NCBI GenBank assembly: GCA_900465665.1
Contig: UBJO01000025.1
Location: 62,001-126,000, forward strand
Direction of reading: 5' to 3'
Length of the DNA stretch: 64,000 nucleotides
Source: Hyphomicrobiales bacterium
GTDB lineage: Bacteria; Pseudomonadota; Alphaproteobacteria; Rhizobiales; Rhizobiaceae
Part shown: positions 55,340 through 64,000 of the stretch, piece after piece
Layout of the letters: every line of letters starts with the position of its first letter
Position numbering within the stretch: the stretch's first letter is position 1
Program-made: the position numbers and the translations under genes
Notes under the pieces: model-generated
The model's database searches: none
The model's input: only the letters and a program-made list of their open reading frames with translations
What the model was told of the DNA's origin: nothing

Positions 55340-56134
55340 ATGGCACATCTTGCGCAATCGCTTGCGGCAATCAAAATTCCCGATCTGGCCGGCAGGGCCG
55401 TTTTGATCACCGGCGCCTCGACAGGGATCGGCGCAGCACTCGCCAAGGCGCTCGCGGCGCAGGAGATGAAGGTCGGCATTCATTACAACTCTAGTCGCGA
55501 GCAGGCGGAAGCGCTGGCCGACGAGATCAAGGCGGCGGGAGGTCACGCCCATCTCGTCCATGGCGATGTGTCGAAAGAGGGGGAGAGCGAGCGTGTTGTG
55601 GAAGAGACTGCCAAGACATTCGGTCATCTCGATGGGTTGGTGAACAATGCCGGCGGCATGCTCGGTCGCAAGCCGACCGCGGAATTCACCGATGAGCATT
55701 ATGAGAAGGTGATGGACCTCAACGCCCGCTCCGTGCTGGCGGCCACCCGCGCGGCCCACCCCTGGCTAAAAAAACAGGGCGGCTTCATCATCAATACCAC
55801 ATCGATCGCGGCTCGAAACGGCGGCGGTGGCGGCGCCACTCTCTACGCAGCCGCCAAGGGCTTCGTCTCTACCATCACCCGCGGCCATGCCAAAGAGTTT
55901 GTTGCAGATCGCATTCGGGTCAACGCGGTGGCCCCGGGCGTGATCGCCACGCCGTTCCACGAGCGTTACACCAACGACGAGCAGATGGAGATGCAGCGCA
56001 AGTCGATCCCTATGGGCTTCGTCGGCACGCCCGAGGATTGCGTCGGCGCCTACCTGTTCTTCGCATCGCCGACACTATCCGGCTACATCACTGGCCAGAT
56101 CATCGAGGTCAACGGCGGGCAGTTGATGCCCTGA
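55340..56134 (+). CDS. SDR-family oxidoreductase (glucose/ribitol type)
   Basis: This 264-residue enzyme has the classical SDR set: TGASTGIGAALAKAL, NNAGG, Ser in NTTSIAARNG, and the YAAAK catalytic pair, then a C-terminal GYITGQIIEVNGGQ. It is thus catalytically normal, unlike the SDR at 27393. The substrate is unknown. It starts 78 bp after the GST gene with GGGAGA upstream and could share its transcript. Confidence 0.9.
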   Translation: MAHLAQSLAAIKIPDLAGRAVLITGASTGIGAALAKALAAQEMKVGIHYNSSREQAEALADEIKAAGGHAHLVHGDVSKEGESERVVEETAKTFGHLDGLVNNAGGMLGRKPTAEFTDEHYEKVMDLNARSVLAATRAAHPWLKKQGGFIINTTSIAARNGGGGGATLYAAAKGFVSTITRGHAKEFVADRIRVNAVAPGVIATPFHERYTNDEQMEMQRKSIPMGFVGTPEDCVGAYLFFASPTLSGYITGQIIEVNGGQLMP

Positions 56135-56232
56135 TCTTTCGCGGCGCAAATCGATGCGGTGCAATGCAATGCAAGGAACTTTTGCAGCGCAACAACGTTC
56201 CCTGAAGGCTAACAACCAAGCGGGGGCGTTCC

Positions 56233-58323
56233 ATGAGCTTTTCGTTTTCGGAACTCGACTTTCTCAAGCCTGAACTGGGTGCTGAATTTACCGGCCAGGG
56301 AACGCATTTCGCTGTCTTTTCCGCACATGCTGAACAGATGGAGCTCTGCCTCTTCTCGCCCGATGGCCAGGAGGAGGTCGCGCGGATGGCGCTGCCAAAG
56401 CGCGAGGGCGATATATGGTCCGGGTATATTGCGGGGGTCGGCCCAGGCACGGTCTACGGCTATCGCGCCCACGGCCCCTACGATCCCAAGGCAGGCCATC
56501 GCTTCAATCCGAACAAGCTGCTGCTCGACCCTTATGCAAAGCAAGTGCTGGGCGAACTCAAATGGGATGACGCGCTCTACGGCTACACGATCGGTGCCAA
56601 GGACGACGATCTGTCCTTTGACGACCGCGACAGCGCGCCCTTCATGATCAAGGGGATAGTTCAGGATCCGGATTTCGATTGGGATGGCGATCAGGCCATC
56701 CGCCGGATGTGGACGGACACGATCATCTATGAAGCGCATGTGCGCGGGATGACGATGACGCATCCCGATGTGCCGGATGAATTACGCGGCACGTTTCTCG
56801 GAATGTGCAGCGAACCGATTATCGATCACCTGACCAAGCTCGGTATCTCGGCGATCGAGCTGTTGCCCATCCAGCACTTTCCAAACGATCGCTATCTGCT
56901 TGAGAAGGGCCTCACAAATTACTGGGGCTACCAGACGCTGGGCTTCTTCGCGCCGCAGCCGCGATATCTGTCAGGAAGCAAAATCACCGAGTTCAAGTCG
57001 ATGGTGAAGGCGTTCCATGCCGCCGGCATCGAGGTGATCATGGATGTGGTCTACAACCATACCGCCGAGGGCAGCGAGCGTGGGCCGACACTGTCTTTCC
57101 GCGGGCTTGACAATGCCAGCTATTACATCCTCTCGCCCGATGATCCGCGTCACACCTACGACACGACCGGCACCGGCAACACGTTGAACGTCGCCCACCC
57201 CATGGTAATGCGCATGGTTCTGGACAGCCTGCGTTACTGGGTCGGGGTCATGCACGTCGACGGCTTCCGCTTCGACCTTGCCAGCACGCTAGGGCGCCAG
57301 GACCTCGATTTCGATCGCCAGGGCATCTTCTTCGGCGCGATCCGGCAGGATCCGATCCTGTCGGGTGTGAAGTTGATCGCCGAACCCTGGGATGTGGGCG
57401 AAGGCGGCTACCAAGTCGGCGGCTTTCCGCACCCGTTCCGGGAGTGGAACGATAAGTTCCGCGACGACACCAGGCGTTTTTGGAAAGGCGACGGCGGCAT
57501 GGCGCCGGACATCGCATCGCGTCTCACTGGTTCGCAGCTGCAGTTCAACCACTCCGACCGCGCGGCGACCTCGTCGGTCAACCTCTTATCCGCCCATGAC
57601 GGATTCACGCTGATGGACACGGTGTCGTTCAACGATAAGCACAACGAGGCGAACGGCGAGAACAACTGCGACGGTCATTCGGACAATCACTCCGATAACA
57701 TGGGTGCCGAGGGCGCGACCGACGATACGGGCATCCACGACGCCCGCGCCCGCCGCCGCCGCAACATGATGGCGACGCTGCTCCTGAGCCAAGGGGTGCC
57801 GATGATTGTGGCAGGCGACGAGGTTGGCAACAGCCAGGGCGGCAACAACAACGCGTACTGCCAGGACAACGAGATCGGCTGGGTCGACTGGTCGGGCCTC
57901 GCAGATCCCTTCCTCGACTTCTGCCAAAATATGATCGCGCTGCGCAAAGCACACCCCGAGCTTCGCCAAGAGCGCTTCCTGACGGGTGCCATCGGCCAGA
58001 ACGAGCGCACCGAGATCGCCTGGTATCGCGCAGATGGTGAGCCGATGGGTGAAGACGACTGGAACGATCCAGAGCTTCGCCTGCTCAGTGTTTACGTGTC
58101 CTATAGTGCCAGCACGCCAGACGTCGACAAGAATGCCGGTTTGTTCATAGTGTTGAACGCCGGCGGTGACTGCGAGGTCCGTCTGCCCCAAATAAACGAC
58201 ATCGAAGACTGGAGCCGTGTGCTGGCGACCAGTGCGAACGAGCCATTCACCGGACTTGACGTCACTGAACCGCTGACCGTCGAGCGCGAAAGCGTGGCCG
58301 TGTTCGTTGCGAAGAGCCGGTAA
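56233..58323 (+). CDS. glgX: Glycogen debranching enzyme GlgX
   Basis: This 696-residue GH13 enzyme hydrolyses alpha-1,6 branches of glycogen limit dextrins. It has an N-terminal CBM48 domain (FTGQGTHFAVFSAHAEQ to GYRAHGPYDP), then the barrel with DVVYNHTAEG, the nucleophile Asp in VDGFRFDLAS, acid/base Glu in LIAEPWDVG and Asp in SAHDGFTL. Length fits GlgX. No other glycogen genes are in the window. Confidence 0.93.
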   Translation: MSFSFSELDFLKPELGAEFTGQGTHFAVFSAHAEQMELCLFSPDGQEEVARMALPKREGDIWSGYIAGVGPGTVYGYRAHGPYDPKAGHRFNPNKLLLDPYAKQVLGELKWDDALYGYTIGAKDDDLSFDDRDSAPFMIKGIVQDPDFDWDGDQAIRRMWTDTIIYEAHVRGMTMTHPDVPDELRGTFLGMCSEPIIDHLTKLGISAIELLPIQHFPNDRYLLEKGLTNYWGYQTLGFFAPQPRYLSGSKITEFKSMVKAFHAAGIEVIMDVVYNHTAEGSERGPTLSFRGLDNASYYILSPDDPRHTYDTTGTGNTLNVAHPMVMRMVLDSLRYWVGVMHVDGFRFDLASTLGRQDLDFDRQGIFFGAIRQDPILSGVKLIAEPWDVGEGGYQVGGFPHPFREWNDKFRDDTRRFWKGDGGMAPDIASRLTGSQLQFNHSDRAATSSVNLLSAHDGFTLMDTVSFNDKHNEANGENNCDGHSDNHSDNMGAEGATDDTGIHDARARRRRNMMATLLLSQGVPMIVAGDEVGNSQGGNNNAYCQDNEIGWVDWSGLADPFLDFCQNMIALRKAHPELRQERFLTGAIGQNERTEIAWYRADGEPMGEDDWNDPELRLLSVYVSYSASTPDVDKNAGLFIVLNAGGDCEVRLPQINDIEDWSRVLATSANEPFTGLDVTEPLTVERESVAVFVAKSR

Positions 58324-58360
58324 GACAAAATCCCAGCGCGCGCAACAGCGGCGATTTGTC

Positions 58361-59959
58361 TCAACGATTAGCGTCGCTCTGATCGAGCGCAGCCATGGCC
58401 TCGGCAAGCGCCGCGCGCACGCGCGCGCGCTCCTTGGGATCCAGCTGACCAAGATCGAGGTGCAGGTCGAGCCCCGAGAAGTGTTCGCTCATGACGCGGA
58501 TCGCATGATCCTCACCAATCAGCAGGCCGTTTACCTCATAGGGCACGATCTCCCGCTGGATGCCCTTCATGGTGATCGGGGGCAGCGGTGTCGCGTCGAC
58601 GATGTCTTTCACCAGTGCATAGGTTTCGTAGCTGATCACGATTTTGCCGCCTTCGGCGATCGATTGCAGTCGGGCAGCCAGATTGGCCTCGGCGCCGATG
58701 ATCGTGTAGTCCATCCGGTCATTGCTGCCGAAATTGCCCACATTGCAGTAGCCGGTATTGATCCCCATCCGGACAACGAACGGCTCTTCGGTACCGTCGC
58801 CGCGCCATTTCGCCTTCAGCTCGCCTAGACGCTGCTGCATGTCGATCGCCATCTTCAAACAGGCTTTCGCATCCTCCGCCGCCCCATTGGTCTCGGGATC
58901 GCCGAAGAAGACCAGCACCGCGTCGCCAATGAACTTGTCGAACGTGCCGCCATGCTTCAGAGCGATCGCCGACATCTCGGTCAGGTATTCGTTGAGCATT
59001 TCCGTCAACGCCTCCGGCTGCAGACGTTCGGTCGTCGCTGTAAAATCCTTGATGTCTGAAAAAAAGATCGTCAGCCGCTTGCGCTCGGTGTGAACCACGA
59101 CATCCTTTTGCCCGCTGAAGATTCCCTTGTAGATCTGTGGTGACAGATAGCGCGAGATCTTCATCGAGATGCTGGCCAGGAATTCATTGGCGGATTCGAG
59201 GTCGCGGTTGAAGCCATTGATCAGCGCAGCCTGCCGTTGCTGCAATAAAATCAGAGCGATGCCGAGACCGGCTGAACAAAGAAAGTAAAGCAATAGGTAC
59301 TTGAACGCGAAGACGTTGGCTGCGAACGGTTGCCGGATGATGACCTCCTGAATGCCGCGAACGTCGCCAATCTTCCAGTCCCTCTTCGGACTCTCTGGAT
59401 GCGTGTTATGGCAAGCAACGCAGGCCTGCGCCATTAGTACCGGCGTGACCAGCCGAAAGGTATTCGTGAAACCGCTGCGGTTGATATCGCTCAAGGTCTG
59501 GCTCGGATTGGCGCGCAGCGCAGCCAGAGACGCTATCTCGAAACGATCGAGATCATGCGGTGCCCGCTTTTTGAACGGCAGGTCGGAAACGAAGCGATAA
59601 GTGATGTTTGCTTGCTGTTGCTTGATCACATCTCCGAGCTCGAGCGAAAGCGTGGCGGGTATGGGGATAGCACCGGGAATGGTTGCGTATTCGTGCGTGA
59701 CCGGCGTACCGGTATCCATGCCAGCCATATGTGCCGCCAGTATGCGGCCAACGACATTGGTTGCGTAGTAGGATCGAATGCTTGTTATCAGCGAGCTCAT
59801 GTCCTGAGCCTGCCGCTTCACAGCAGTTTGGGAGAGGTTGCTGACATCCATCCACACGGCAAGCGGCAACCCCGCCAACATCGCGATCACCACGGCCGTG
59901 ATGAAGTAGCCGCTTTTTCGCGCAATCGAACCATGATCAGCATCGCTTGCCACGCACAA
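58361..59959 (-). CDS. Adenylate cyclase with haem-c (DUF3365/Tll0287-like) sensor domain
   Basis: This 532-residue membrane protein has an N-terminal helix (about 18-36), a periplasmic domain of about 180 residues with a c-type haem motif C180-V-A-C183-H184, a second helix (about 220-245) and a cytosolic class III cyclase domain (about 290-470). The periplasmic part fits DUF3365. The cyclase domain has metal-binding Asp in FFSDIKDF and FIGDAVLVFFGD, Lys in DKFIGDA, and DYTIIGAEANLAARL, which fits ATP use. It should make cAMP in response to redox state or a haem ligand. The start may be TTG 59959 or GTG 59953. Confidence 0.88.
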   Translation of the reverse strand: MCVASDADHGSIARKSGYFITAVVIAMLAGLPLAVWMDVSNLSQTAVKRQAQDMSSLITSIRSYYATNVVGRILAAHMAGMDTGTPVTHEYATIPGAIPIPATLSLELGDVIKQQQANITYRFVSDLPFKKRAPHDLDRFEIASLAALRANPSQTLSDINRSGFTNTFRLVTPVLMAQACVACHNTHPESPKRDWKIGDVRGIQEVIIRQPFAANVFAFKYLLLYFLCSAGLGIALILLQQRQAALINGFNRDLESANEFLASISMKISRYLSPQIYKGIFSGQKDVVVHTERKRLTIFFSDIKDFTATTERLQPEALTEMLNEYLTEMSAIALKHGGTFDKFIGDAVLVFFGDPETNGAAEDAKACLKMAIDMQQRLGELKAKWRGDGTEEPFVVRMGINTGYCNVGNFGSNDRMDYTIIGAEANLAARLQSIAEGGKIVISYETYALVKDIVDATPLPPITMKGIQREIVPYEVNGLLIGEDHAIRVMSEHFSGLDLHLDLGQLDPKERARVRAALAEAMAALDQSDANR

Positions 59960-60374
59960 CCTCGTTTACAACAGGACTTGTATTGTTAAGGACATCAACC
60001 TGAAAAAATGAATGCCATGAAGACCATCGCGAAGAATTGGGCAATCGGGCAGCGGCGCGTTCAGATCATCGCACGACCGAAGACGAGCGTCGAGCAAGAA
60101 GGCAGCCGGAAATCCTTCGACTTAAGTGGGATCTGCCACCATTTGCATTCCTGTGTACGAATTCCCATATATTCTTTCGGAAAATCAGGGTTCGGCGCAG
60201 CTGACTTGCCACAACCGCAACGCAATTAACCGAAATTGAACCATAAGCTGTTGCTTTCCGCAACAAAACCCGGTTGCTTAAGAAATTGGACCGGTTGGAT
60301 TGATAGGGTGGATACGGCTTGGCATCAAGTGATGATCACGTTAGCGCGGTGGGTCGGACCATTTTGAAAAAGCG
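59960..60374. other. Intergenic region, no gene seen
   Basis: This 415-bp stretch separates the divergent cyclase and MBL-fold genes and must hold both promoters. A 73-codon frame at 60008-60229 has no ribosome site or protein-like composition. I see no terminator or clear operator. Confidence 0.5.
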
Positions 60375-61205
60375 ATGAGTAAAGATCTCTTTCAAGTAAA
60401 GTTCTGGGGCGTTCGTGGCAGTATACCGGTCTCCGGGCCCGAGTTCGATCGCTATGGTGGCAACACCTCCTGCATCGAGGTTCGCTGTGGCGTACACCGT
60501 ATGATCTTCGACGCGGGCTCCGGCGCCCGCGAGGCCGGGCTCTGCATGCTCAACGAACAGGTCCGCGACGTTGACCTGTTCTTCAGCCACTGTCACTACG
60601 ACCACATCATCGGGCTGCCCTTCTTCAAGGCTATCTACTACCCGTCGATCGATCTGCGCATTTGGTCCGGCCATCTCGACGGCAAGATGACCACGCGCGA
60701 AATGATCGAGCAGTTCATCAGCCCGCCTTGGTTCCCCGTCAAAACCGATATCTGCCAAGCAACGATGAGTTTCCGCGATTTTCACGCCGGGCAGATCCTT
60801 GAGCCGCATCCAGGCGTCAGGATTAAAACCTTCATGCTAAACCACCCCGGTGGCGCAATCGGTTACCGCGTCGAATATCAGGGTCGATCCATCGCGCTGG
60901 TTTACGACATCGAGCACACGCCGGGCAGCCTCGATCCCGTAGCGCTGGAAATGATGCAAGACGTCGATCTCGCCATCTACGACTGCACCTACAAAGAAGA
61001 CGAAATGCAGCGCTTCAAGGGCTTCGGCCACTCCACCTGGGAGCATGGTATCAAACTGGCGAAGATGGCGGGCACCAAGCAGTTCGCGCTGTTCCACCAC
61101 GCGCCCTCGCGCACCGATGCGCAACTCGAAGACATGGAAAAGCAGGCGCAGGCTGCCTTCCCGAGCTCGTTTGCTGCCCGGGACAACCAAGTTCTGGAAC
61201 TCTAG
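60375..61205 (+). CDS. MBL-fold metallo-hydrolase
   Basis: This 276-residue cytosolic protein has the metallo-beta-lactamase fold: FWGVRGSIPVSGPEFDRYGG at the N-terminus, the metal motif SHCHYDHIIG, Asp in LVYDIEH, and late His in GHSTWEHG and FHHAPSR. The opening WGVRGS form is shared with cyclic-phosphodiesterase/RNase Z-related proteins, so a phosphodiester substrate is possible. Its TAG shares CTAG (61202-61205) with the stop of the convergent gene. Confidence 0.88.
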   Translation: MSKDLFQVKFWGVRGSIPVSGPEFDRYGGNTSCIEVRCGVHRMIFDAGSGAREAGLCMLNEQVRDVDLFFSHCHYDHIIGLPFFKAIYYPSIDLRIWSGHLDGKMTTREMIEQFISPPWFPVKTDICQATMSFRDFHAGQILEPHPGVRIKTFMLNHPGGAIGYRVEYQGRSIALVYDIEHTPGSLDPVALEMMQDVDLAIYDCTYKEDEMQRFKGFGHSTWEHGIKLAKMAGTKQFALFHHAPSRTDAQLEDMEKQAQAAFPSSFAARDNQVLEL

Positions 61206-61954
61206 GCTTCGACCAAAGCCTCCGACGATGTCCAAGTGGCGGCGGGATGGGCACGCGTCTCGATCAGCAGGTCGGAAAGGAACGCCCAGGCGTTCTCATC
61301 ATGCACGAGGTGATGCGTGAGGATACCGATCGGCTCCCCATCATCATCGAAGCGCGCCCGCAATTCCCTCACAACGTCAGCTATCAACTCATCCTGCGGC
61401 CTGCTGCCACGGACGCCGTGCCAGTTCATGATATCGACGTGGGTGTTCAGCAGTCGTATCGGGCTATCTGCCTTAGCGGCTCCGTAGACGGACAGGGTCT
61501 CAAGGCCAACTGCTGGCAACTTAGCGATAAGCGCGCCATTGATCCTGTTCCAGGGCGGCACCAGCATCGAGATAAACCGCGGGCCAAACAGCCGCCGCAG
61601 AATGGCAAGGCCGTCGCGCAGTTCACCGAGCACGACTTCAGGCGGGCGATGCGCTCCGAGCTCTTGCTTCTTCTCTTCAGGACCGGCGTGATTGGTATGC
61701 GACCATCCATGCAAGGCTACCAGCACCTGCTGCGCATCGCCCAACCTCGCGGCCAGCGGCTCACCCGTGGACGCTGGGATGACGGCGAGCGTCAAGGGCA
61801 CCTTGGCGTCGGCGGTCAGCTTCAGCAGCTGTTCCAACGCAGACGTCGGCTCGATCGCATCGTCGTCGCGAAGCCAGAACCGGACGGTCTTTCCCGCTGT
61901 CTGCCATCGATCGAGCTCATGACGCAATGGAGCCCAGATGTCGTGTGCGGTCAT
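61202..61954 (-). CDS. Polysaccharide deacetylase-like protein
   Basis: This 250-residue protein resembles the NodB-like deacetylase barrel: RFWLRDDDAIEP (metal-binding Asp pair), PLTLAVIPAS, VALHGWSHTNH (His ligands) and LVPPWNRING. It has no signal peptide. Its start lies 38 bp inside the end of the glycosyltransferase gene, so the two are coupled and probably act on the same glycan or glycolipid. Substrate unknown. Confidence 0.78.
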   Translation of the reverse strand: MTAHDIWAPLRHELDRWQTAGKTVRFWLRDDDAIEPTSALEQLLKLTADAKVPLTLAVIPASTGEPLAARLGDAQQVLVALHGWSHTNHAGPEEKKQELGAHRPPEVVLGELRDGLAILRRLFGPRFISMLVPPWNRINGALIAKLPAVGLETLSVYGAAKADSPIRLLNTHVDIMNWHGVRGSRPQDELIADVVRELRARFDDDGEPIGILTHHLVHDENAWAFLSDLLIETRAHPAATWTSSEALVEA

Positions 61955-63038
61955 CGTTCTTCCCTATGTATCTGCGTAAAATCTCGTCGATCGCCTTCGC
62001 CGCAGTGGCAAGCGATCGTTCATCCACGACGAAGCGGCGCGCCGCACGCGCCATCTCGGTGCGTTTCGAGGCATCTTCGAGCAATTCTCCAATCGCCGAG
62101 GCGTAGGCGACAATGTCCCCCTCTGCCGTGAGCAATCCGGTCAACCCGGTTCGGACGACTTCGGGAACACCTGCTGTCCTCTGCGCGACCACGGGCAGAC
62201 CCGCCGCCTGAGCCTCGAGATAGGCAAGCCCATAGGCCTCGCCGCAGCCCGGCCATGCATAGATGCCCGATCTCCCAAGCTCCTGGACGATATCGTCAGC
62301 GCCACGCTCTCCGAGCCAATCGATCCGCCCCGGCTCGAATTCCGCAAACAGGCGCTCCACCGCACCACGCATCGGGCCGTCACCCACGACCGCGAGCGTC
62401 CAAGGTCTGTCTCTTATGGTGGCCAGCGCTTGGGCGAGCATCGCGTAGCTCTGCATCTTGTCCCCTGCGCGCATCATCGCGACGGTGATCAACCGCGTCG
62501 GGTCGGGCCTGGGCTGGCAACCCTCAAAAGGCGTGGTGTCAATGAAAGGTTCAAGCGCCGCGATGCGCGCCTTGGGGATTGCCTGCTCAAGACCCACTCG
62601 GTCGCGCCGTGTGAAGCCGATATTGACCTCGGCATCCCGGACCATCGCGCCGATCCGTGCCTGATACGGCGCCCACTCGGTCTGATCGCGTTTTGGGGAA
62701 TAGGATGCTTCTGCAGTGACAAGGGGAACGCCAAATGCCGCGCAAAGCGTGGGCCCGAACGGATCAACAGACTTATAGTAGGGGTGATAGCAGAACCAAA
62801 GATCAGGTTTGTCTCCGGCCGACCACGCAGCCCGCAACCGCTGCAGATCTGAGGCCGCCTCGTCTTCAACTTTTGCCGCTGCTTCCGGCGTCGGTGAGAA
62901 GCTGCGGAACTCCGACGCGATGTCCACGGTATGCCCACCCATTTGCAAGGCTCGGATCAGCAGCCGCGCCATCAGCCGGTCACCCGAGGGTACCGGATGG
63001 TTGGGCGATTTTAGCGGTGCGTAAAACACTATGTGCAT
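61917..63038 (-). CDS. Glycosyltransferase, family 4 (GT-B)
   Basis: This 373-residue enzyme has the GT-B fold: N-terminal HIVFYAPLKSPNHPVPSGDR, nucleotide-sugar site VGDGPMRGAVERLF and the EX7E-like CGEAYGLAYLEAQAAGLPVV. It transfers a sugar from a nucleotide donor to an unknown acceptor. I chose the ATG at 63038; a GTG or ATG four codons upstream is possible. It is coupled to the deacetylase-like gene. Confidence 0.88.
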   Translation of the reverse strand: MHIVFYAPLKSPNHPVPSGDRLMARLLIRALQMGGHTVDIASEFRSFSPTPEAAAKVEDEAASDLQRLRAAWSAGDKPDLWFCYHPYYKSVDPFGPTLCAAFGVPLVTAEASYSPKRDQTEWAPYQARIGAMVRDAEVNIGFTRRDRVGLEQAIPKARIAALEPFIDTTPFEGCQPRPDPTRLITVAMMRAGDKMQSYAMLAQALATIRDRPWTLAVVGDGPMRGAVERLFAEFEPGRIDWLGERGADDIVQELGRSGIYAWPGCGEAYGLAYLEAQAAGLPVVAQRTAGVPEVVRTGLTGLLTAEGDIVAYASAIGELLEDASKRTEMARAARRFVVDERSLATAAKAIDEILRRYIGKNDDRTRHLGSIAS

Positions 63039-63229
63039 GCGGTCACGCACTTTAGGACGCAGTGTTCATGACCGGCCCCTGTGCCAGCCGGGCGAAAGTT
63101 TGCTATGATCTTCATCCTTACGGCTTGCTGACGAACATGTGACATGCGCGGACGGTCAAAAGGCAGCAATAAACCTCAATTGCCCTACCACTAATGCAAA
63201 TGTGTTTTGGGTTTCAAGAACGGCATTGA

Positions 63230-64000
63230 ATGGCGAGCGTCGCAGTCACCAGCATTTTTTCGGAACGCTCGATCAGGCGCGCACGGCTCGGCTCCGGCCT
63301 TGTCATGTTCGCGTTCGCTTTCTTGCATTTCTCCAATCATGCGCTTGGCCTCATTTCCGTTTCGGCGGCGGAAGAAGGTAGACGGTTTTTCACCGCGCTA
63401 TGGCGAAATCCGGTCGGCTCGCTCGCTCTATATGGTGCGATCTTCACCCATATCGCGCTGGTATTGCGCTCGATCTACATCCGTCGCAGCCTCGTCATGC
63501 CCAAGGGCGAGCTTGCCCAGATCATTCTCGGGCTGGCAATTCCAATATTGTTGATAGACCACGTGATAGGCACACGCGTCGTTCATTCGCTCTACGGGTA
63601 CCGCGACAACTACGAAACGATCATGCGCACGCTGTGGATCACGGCGCCCGGCAACGGGCTGCGCCAGGTCGTCGCGCTCGTGTTTGTCTGGTTTCACGGC
63701 TGCATCGGCATGCACTACTGGCTCCGTTACCGCAACTGGTACACGGATATCGCGGCATCGCTGCTGGTGGTGGCGATCCTCGTGCCGGTCCTCGCTATTC
63801 TCGGTTTTATCGAGATGGGCCGCACCATTGCCGAGCCCGCCTACGAGGGGATTGCCGACAATAGCCGCTACGAGGCAAACCTCAATTCGCGCTACACGAA
63901 GGATCCAGAAGCGATCGCCGAGTTGACGATGATCCGCACCGGGCTTTACGGCTCGTTCGCTGGCGCCTTGTTCCTCGTCCTCGCCGCCAGAACGCATCGC
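63230..64000 (+). CDS. Multi-TM N-terminal part of adenylate-cyclase-type protein (CyaC-like), cut by window end
   Basis: An open frame runs 257 codons from ATG 63230 to the window edge without a stop. It encodes about six transmembrane helices: FAFAFLHFSNHALGLI, SLALYGAIFTHIALVLRSIY, IILGLAIPILLIDHVIG, VALVFVWFHGCIGMHYW, LLVVAILVPVLAILGF, and a last one at GSFAGALFLVLA. Several intramembrane His residues suit a di-haem cytochrome-b-like (SdhC-like) membrane anchor. Rhizobial CyaC adenylate cyclases have this hexahelical anchor before a class III cyclase domain. The cyclase domain itself is outside the window, so the call is by resemblance. Confidence 0.7.
   Translation, partial: MASVAVTSIFSERSIRRARLGSGLVMFAFAFLHFSNHALGLISVSAAEEGRRFFTALWRNPVGSLALYGAIFTHIALVLRSIYIRRSLVMPKGELAQIILGLAIPILLIDHVIGTRVVHSLYGYRDNYETIMRTLWITAPGNGLRQVVALVFVWFHGCIGMHYWLRYRNWYTDIAASLLVVAILVPVLAILGFIEMGRTIAEPAYEGIADNSRYEANLNSRYTKDPEAIAELTMIRTGLYGSFAGALFLVLAARTHR

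Noticed and set aside
60008..60229. A 73-codon frame in the gap before the MBL gene
   Set aside because: No ribosome site, mixed composition and no hydrophobic or domain pattern.

Overview
The window looks like chromosomal or chromid DNA of a Rhizobiaceae alphaproteobacterium (Rhizobium/Agrobacterium/Ensifer group). The support is high GC, many solute-binding-protein ABC operons, an OxyR-linked ahpCF operon, class III adenylate cyclases, DUF2934 and a cuckoo-type small RNA cluster. No rRNA, tRNA, CRISPR array or replication origin was seen. The assignment rests on gene style and content, not on a database search.

Left end (1-3.1 kb): an IS630-family element, cut by the window edge and with an A7 frameshift site in its transposase, abuts a decayed tniQ gene that lost its 5' end and carries a frameshift and a nonsense codon. 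A small membrane protein and an XRE regulator follow. 3.3-8 kb: aconitase B (acnB), an ArsR regulator and an inositol-monophosphatase-family enzyme. 8-12.9 kb: a tightly coupled minus-strand operon of an ABC importer plus glycerophosphodiester phosphodiesterase, with a good PhoB-box candidate upstream. This suggests phosphate-controlled scavenging of glycerophosphodiesters. 13-21.4 kb: a lytic transglycosylase, then a LacI regulator/Gfo-Idh-MocA dehydrogenase pair divergent from a sugar ABC importer with a ThuA-domain protein; two operator-like repeats lie between them. 21.6-27.3 kb: gabD, a four-hairpin cuckoo RNA cluster on the minus strand, a small unknown protein, and ahpC-ahpF-oxyR with an OxyR-type site upstream.

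27.4-38.2 kb is the most interesting part. A BMP/NupO-type ABC importer, a Rieske-less oxygenase catalytic subunit and guanine deaminase lie divergent from a translationally coupled trio: an acylphosphatase-like small protein, a free-standing Rieske protein and a GST-fold protein. Iron-oxygenase subunit without Rieske, GST homologue and separate Rieske module together recall the NdmC/NdmD/NdmE N7-demethylase of caffeine-degrading Pseudomonas. I infer a split Rieske oxygenase acting on a purine, possibly an N-methylated one such as 7-methylguanine, whose product would feed guanine deaminase. A perfect 10-bp inverted repeat lies in the shared promoter region.

38-64 kb: 3-hydroxyisobutyrate dehydrogenase, glutaryl-CoA dehydrogenase, a DUF4126 protein, a flavin disulfide reductase, a DedA protein, xylitol-type dehydrogenase, the sulfate importer sbp-cysT-cysW-cysA, a double-PAS GGDEF protein, an esterase, a nuclease-fold protein with a cardiolipin-synthase-type enzyme, DUF2934, two very small membrane proteins, a GST, an SDR, GlgX, an adenylate cyclase with a CxxCH haem-c sensor domain, an MBL-fold hydrolase, a glycosyltransferase with a deacetylase-like protein, and the start of a second, multi-TM adenylate-cyclase-type protein that runs off the right edge.
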